Positions 34,154 to 34,886 of a stretch of DNA of 34,886 nucleotides are shown piece after piece. Within the stretch, counting starts at the first letter, position 1, and each line of letters opens with the position of its first letter. Origin of the DNA: Fistulifera solaris (lineage: Eukaryota; Bacillariophyta; Bacillariophyceae; Naviculales; Stauroneidaceae); NCBI GenBank assembly GCA_030295235.1, contig AP026174.1, positions 1 through 34,886 on the forward strand, read 5' to 3'. The notes below the pieces were generated by a model. It searched no databases and had not been told where the DNA came from. It was given only the letters and a program-made list of their open reading frames with translations. The position numbers and the translations under genes are program-made.

Positions 34154-34325
34154 GGGTTAGGAATTTGGAAATTGGGATATGGAACTTGGAATGTGGAAAG
34201 GGAACTTAGAACTAGGTAAAGCGGAATATGGTAACTAGGAAGAGGTAAATGAGGTAGAAGGAACAAGCAGATAATTGGAAAAGAGAGAATAGGTCGGGAA
34301 AATAGGAAATAGGAAAGATATTGGA
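34154..34325. repeat. Purine-rich subtelomeric tract
   Basis: About 170 bp with very few C on this strand and recurrent GGAA, TAGG and TTGGAA words. It starts with AGGGTTAGG, a telomere-like word. The G-rich strand is the same as that of the telomere. Confidence 0.7.
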
Positions 34326-34384
34326 CATTGTGCACCAGTAAGACAATTAGCTGCAGCACGGTCTGTCTGGCAGACCCACTGACA

Positions 34385-34886
34385 TTAGGGTTAGGGTTAG
34401 GGTTAGGGTTAGGGTTAGGGTTAGGGTTAGGGTTAGGGTTAGGGTTAGGGTTAGGGTTAGGGTTAGGGTTAGGGTTAGGGTTAGGGTTAGGGTTAGGGTT
34501 AGGGTTAGGGTTAGGGTTAGGGTTAGGGTTAGGGTTAGGGTTAGGGTTAGGGTTAGGGTTAGGGTTAGGGTTAGGGTTAGGGTTAGGGTTAGGGTTAGGG
34601 TTAGGGTTAGGGTTAGGGTTAGGGTTAGGGTTAGGGTTAGGGTTAGGGTTAGGGTTAGGGTTAGGAGTTAGGGTTAGGAGTTAGGGTTAGGGTTAGGGTT
34701 AGGGTTAGGGTTAGGAGGGTTAGGGTTAGGAGTTAGGGTTAGGGTTAGGGTTAGGAGTTTAGGGTTAGGGTTAGGGTTAGGAGTTTTAGGAGTTAGGAAG
34801 GGTTAGGGTTAGGGTTAGGGTTAGGGTTAGGGTTAGGAGTTAGGGTTAGGGTTAGGGTTAGGGTTAGGAGGTTAGGGTTAGGGTTT
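34385..34886. repeat. Telomere, (TTAGGG)n
   Basis: Perfect TTAGGG hexamers from 34385 to about 34664 (over 45 copies), then TTAGGG mixed with variants (TTAGGAG, TTAGGAGGG, TTAGGAGTTT, TTAGGAAGGG) to the end. The G-rich strand runs 5' to 3' toward the right edge, which is the orientation of a right chromosome end. Confidence 0.98.

Noticed and set aside
34328-34684. Long plus-strand ORF coding (LG)n
   Set aside because: It is the translation of the TTAGGG telomere and not a gene.

Overview
The window looks like the right-hand end of a nuclear chromosome from a photosynthetic stramenopile, most likely a diatom. The evidence is as follows. The last ~500 bases are TTAGGG repeats with the G-rich strand running outward. 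Introns are short (60-107 bp) with GT..AG ends. Two genes start with a signal peptide followed by an A|F junction (AFAP, VAFQ), the bipartite plastid-targeting signature of diatoms. The protein repertoire also fits: an LRR receptor-like protein on a Pro/Thr stalk, PSSEPS-type secreted linkers and a double phosphoglycerate mutase. No bacterial operon logic is visible.

Layout, left to right: a small minus-strand ORF (1-240); an LRR receptor-like gene (1005-4985) with three introns and a minisatellite-encoded stalk; an Alba-like nucleic-acid-binding protein (5357-5871, one intron); an unrecognised leucine-rich protein (6378-7689); a Ser/Pro/Thr-rich Cys-rich protein (about 7697-8728); two palindromic minisatellite arrays (9575-9715, 10212-10335); a plastid-type glutaredoxin (10839-11282); a large minus-strand ankyrin/UBA protein (11414-14581); a 211-bp satellite with a 422-bp higher-order period (14927-15620) and a CTAGT microsatellite; a CSRNP-like Cys-rich nuclear protein (16190-17398); a PH-START lipid-transfer protein (17832-19433); an acyltransferase(E2)-like protein (19454-20214); a minus-strand patatin-like phospholipase (20266-22727), divergent from a plastid-targeted double-domain phosphoglycerate mutase (23146-25726); and a minus-strand NMT1/THI5-like periplasmic-binding-type protein (25770-26901). 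Beyond 27 kb gene density falls. The last gene before the telomere (about 29207-33140) is a large zinc-finger/RecQ-like helicase, which resembles the telomere-linked helicases (TLH) known next to fungal telomeres.

Nearly every long gene is broken by single-base frameshifts. Where the correct frame can be followed by eye, the break is almost always one missing base in a run of identical bases (examples in glutaredoxin, LRR, PGAM, PH-START). The same pattern in unrelated, conserved genes points to a long-read assembly with uncorrected homopolymer deletions rather than to pseudogenes. CDS entries below are therefore spans over several frames.

The genes do not form one pathway. The recognisable functions are plastid redox and glycolysis (Grx, PGAM), lipid handling (PH-START, patatin), possible thiamine-precursor binding (THI5-like), cell-surface proteins (LRR, Cys-rich) and chromosome-end biology (TLH-like helicase, telomere). 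The most interesting feature is the diatom TLH-like gene about 1.2 kb from the telomere, with a possible degenerate tyrosine-recombinase-like segment before the helicase core.
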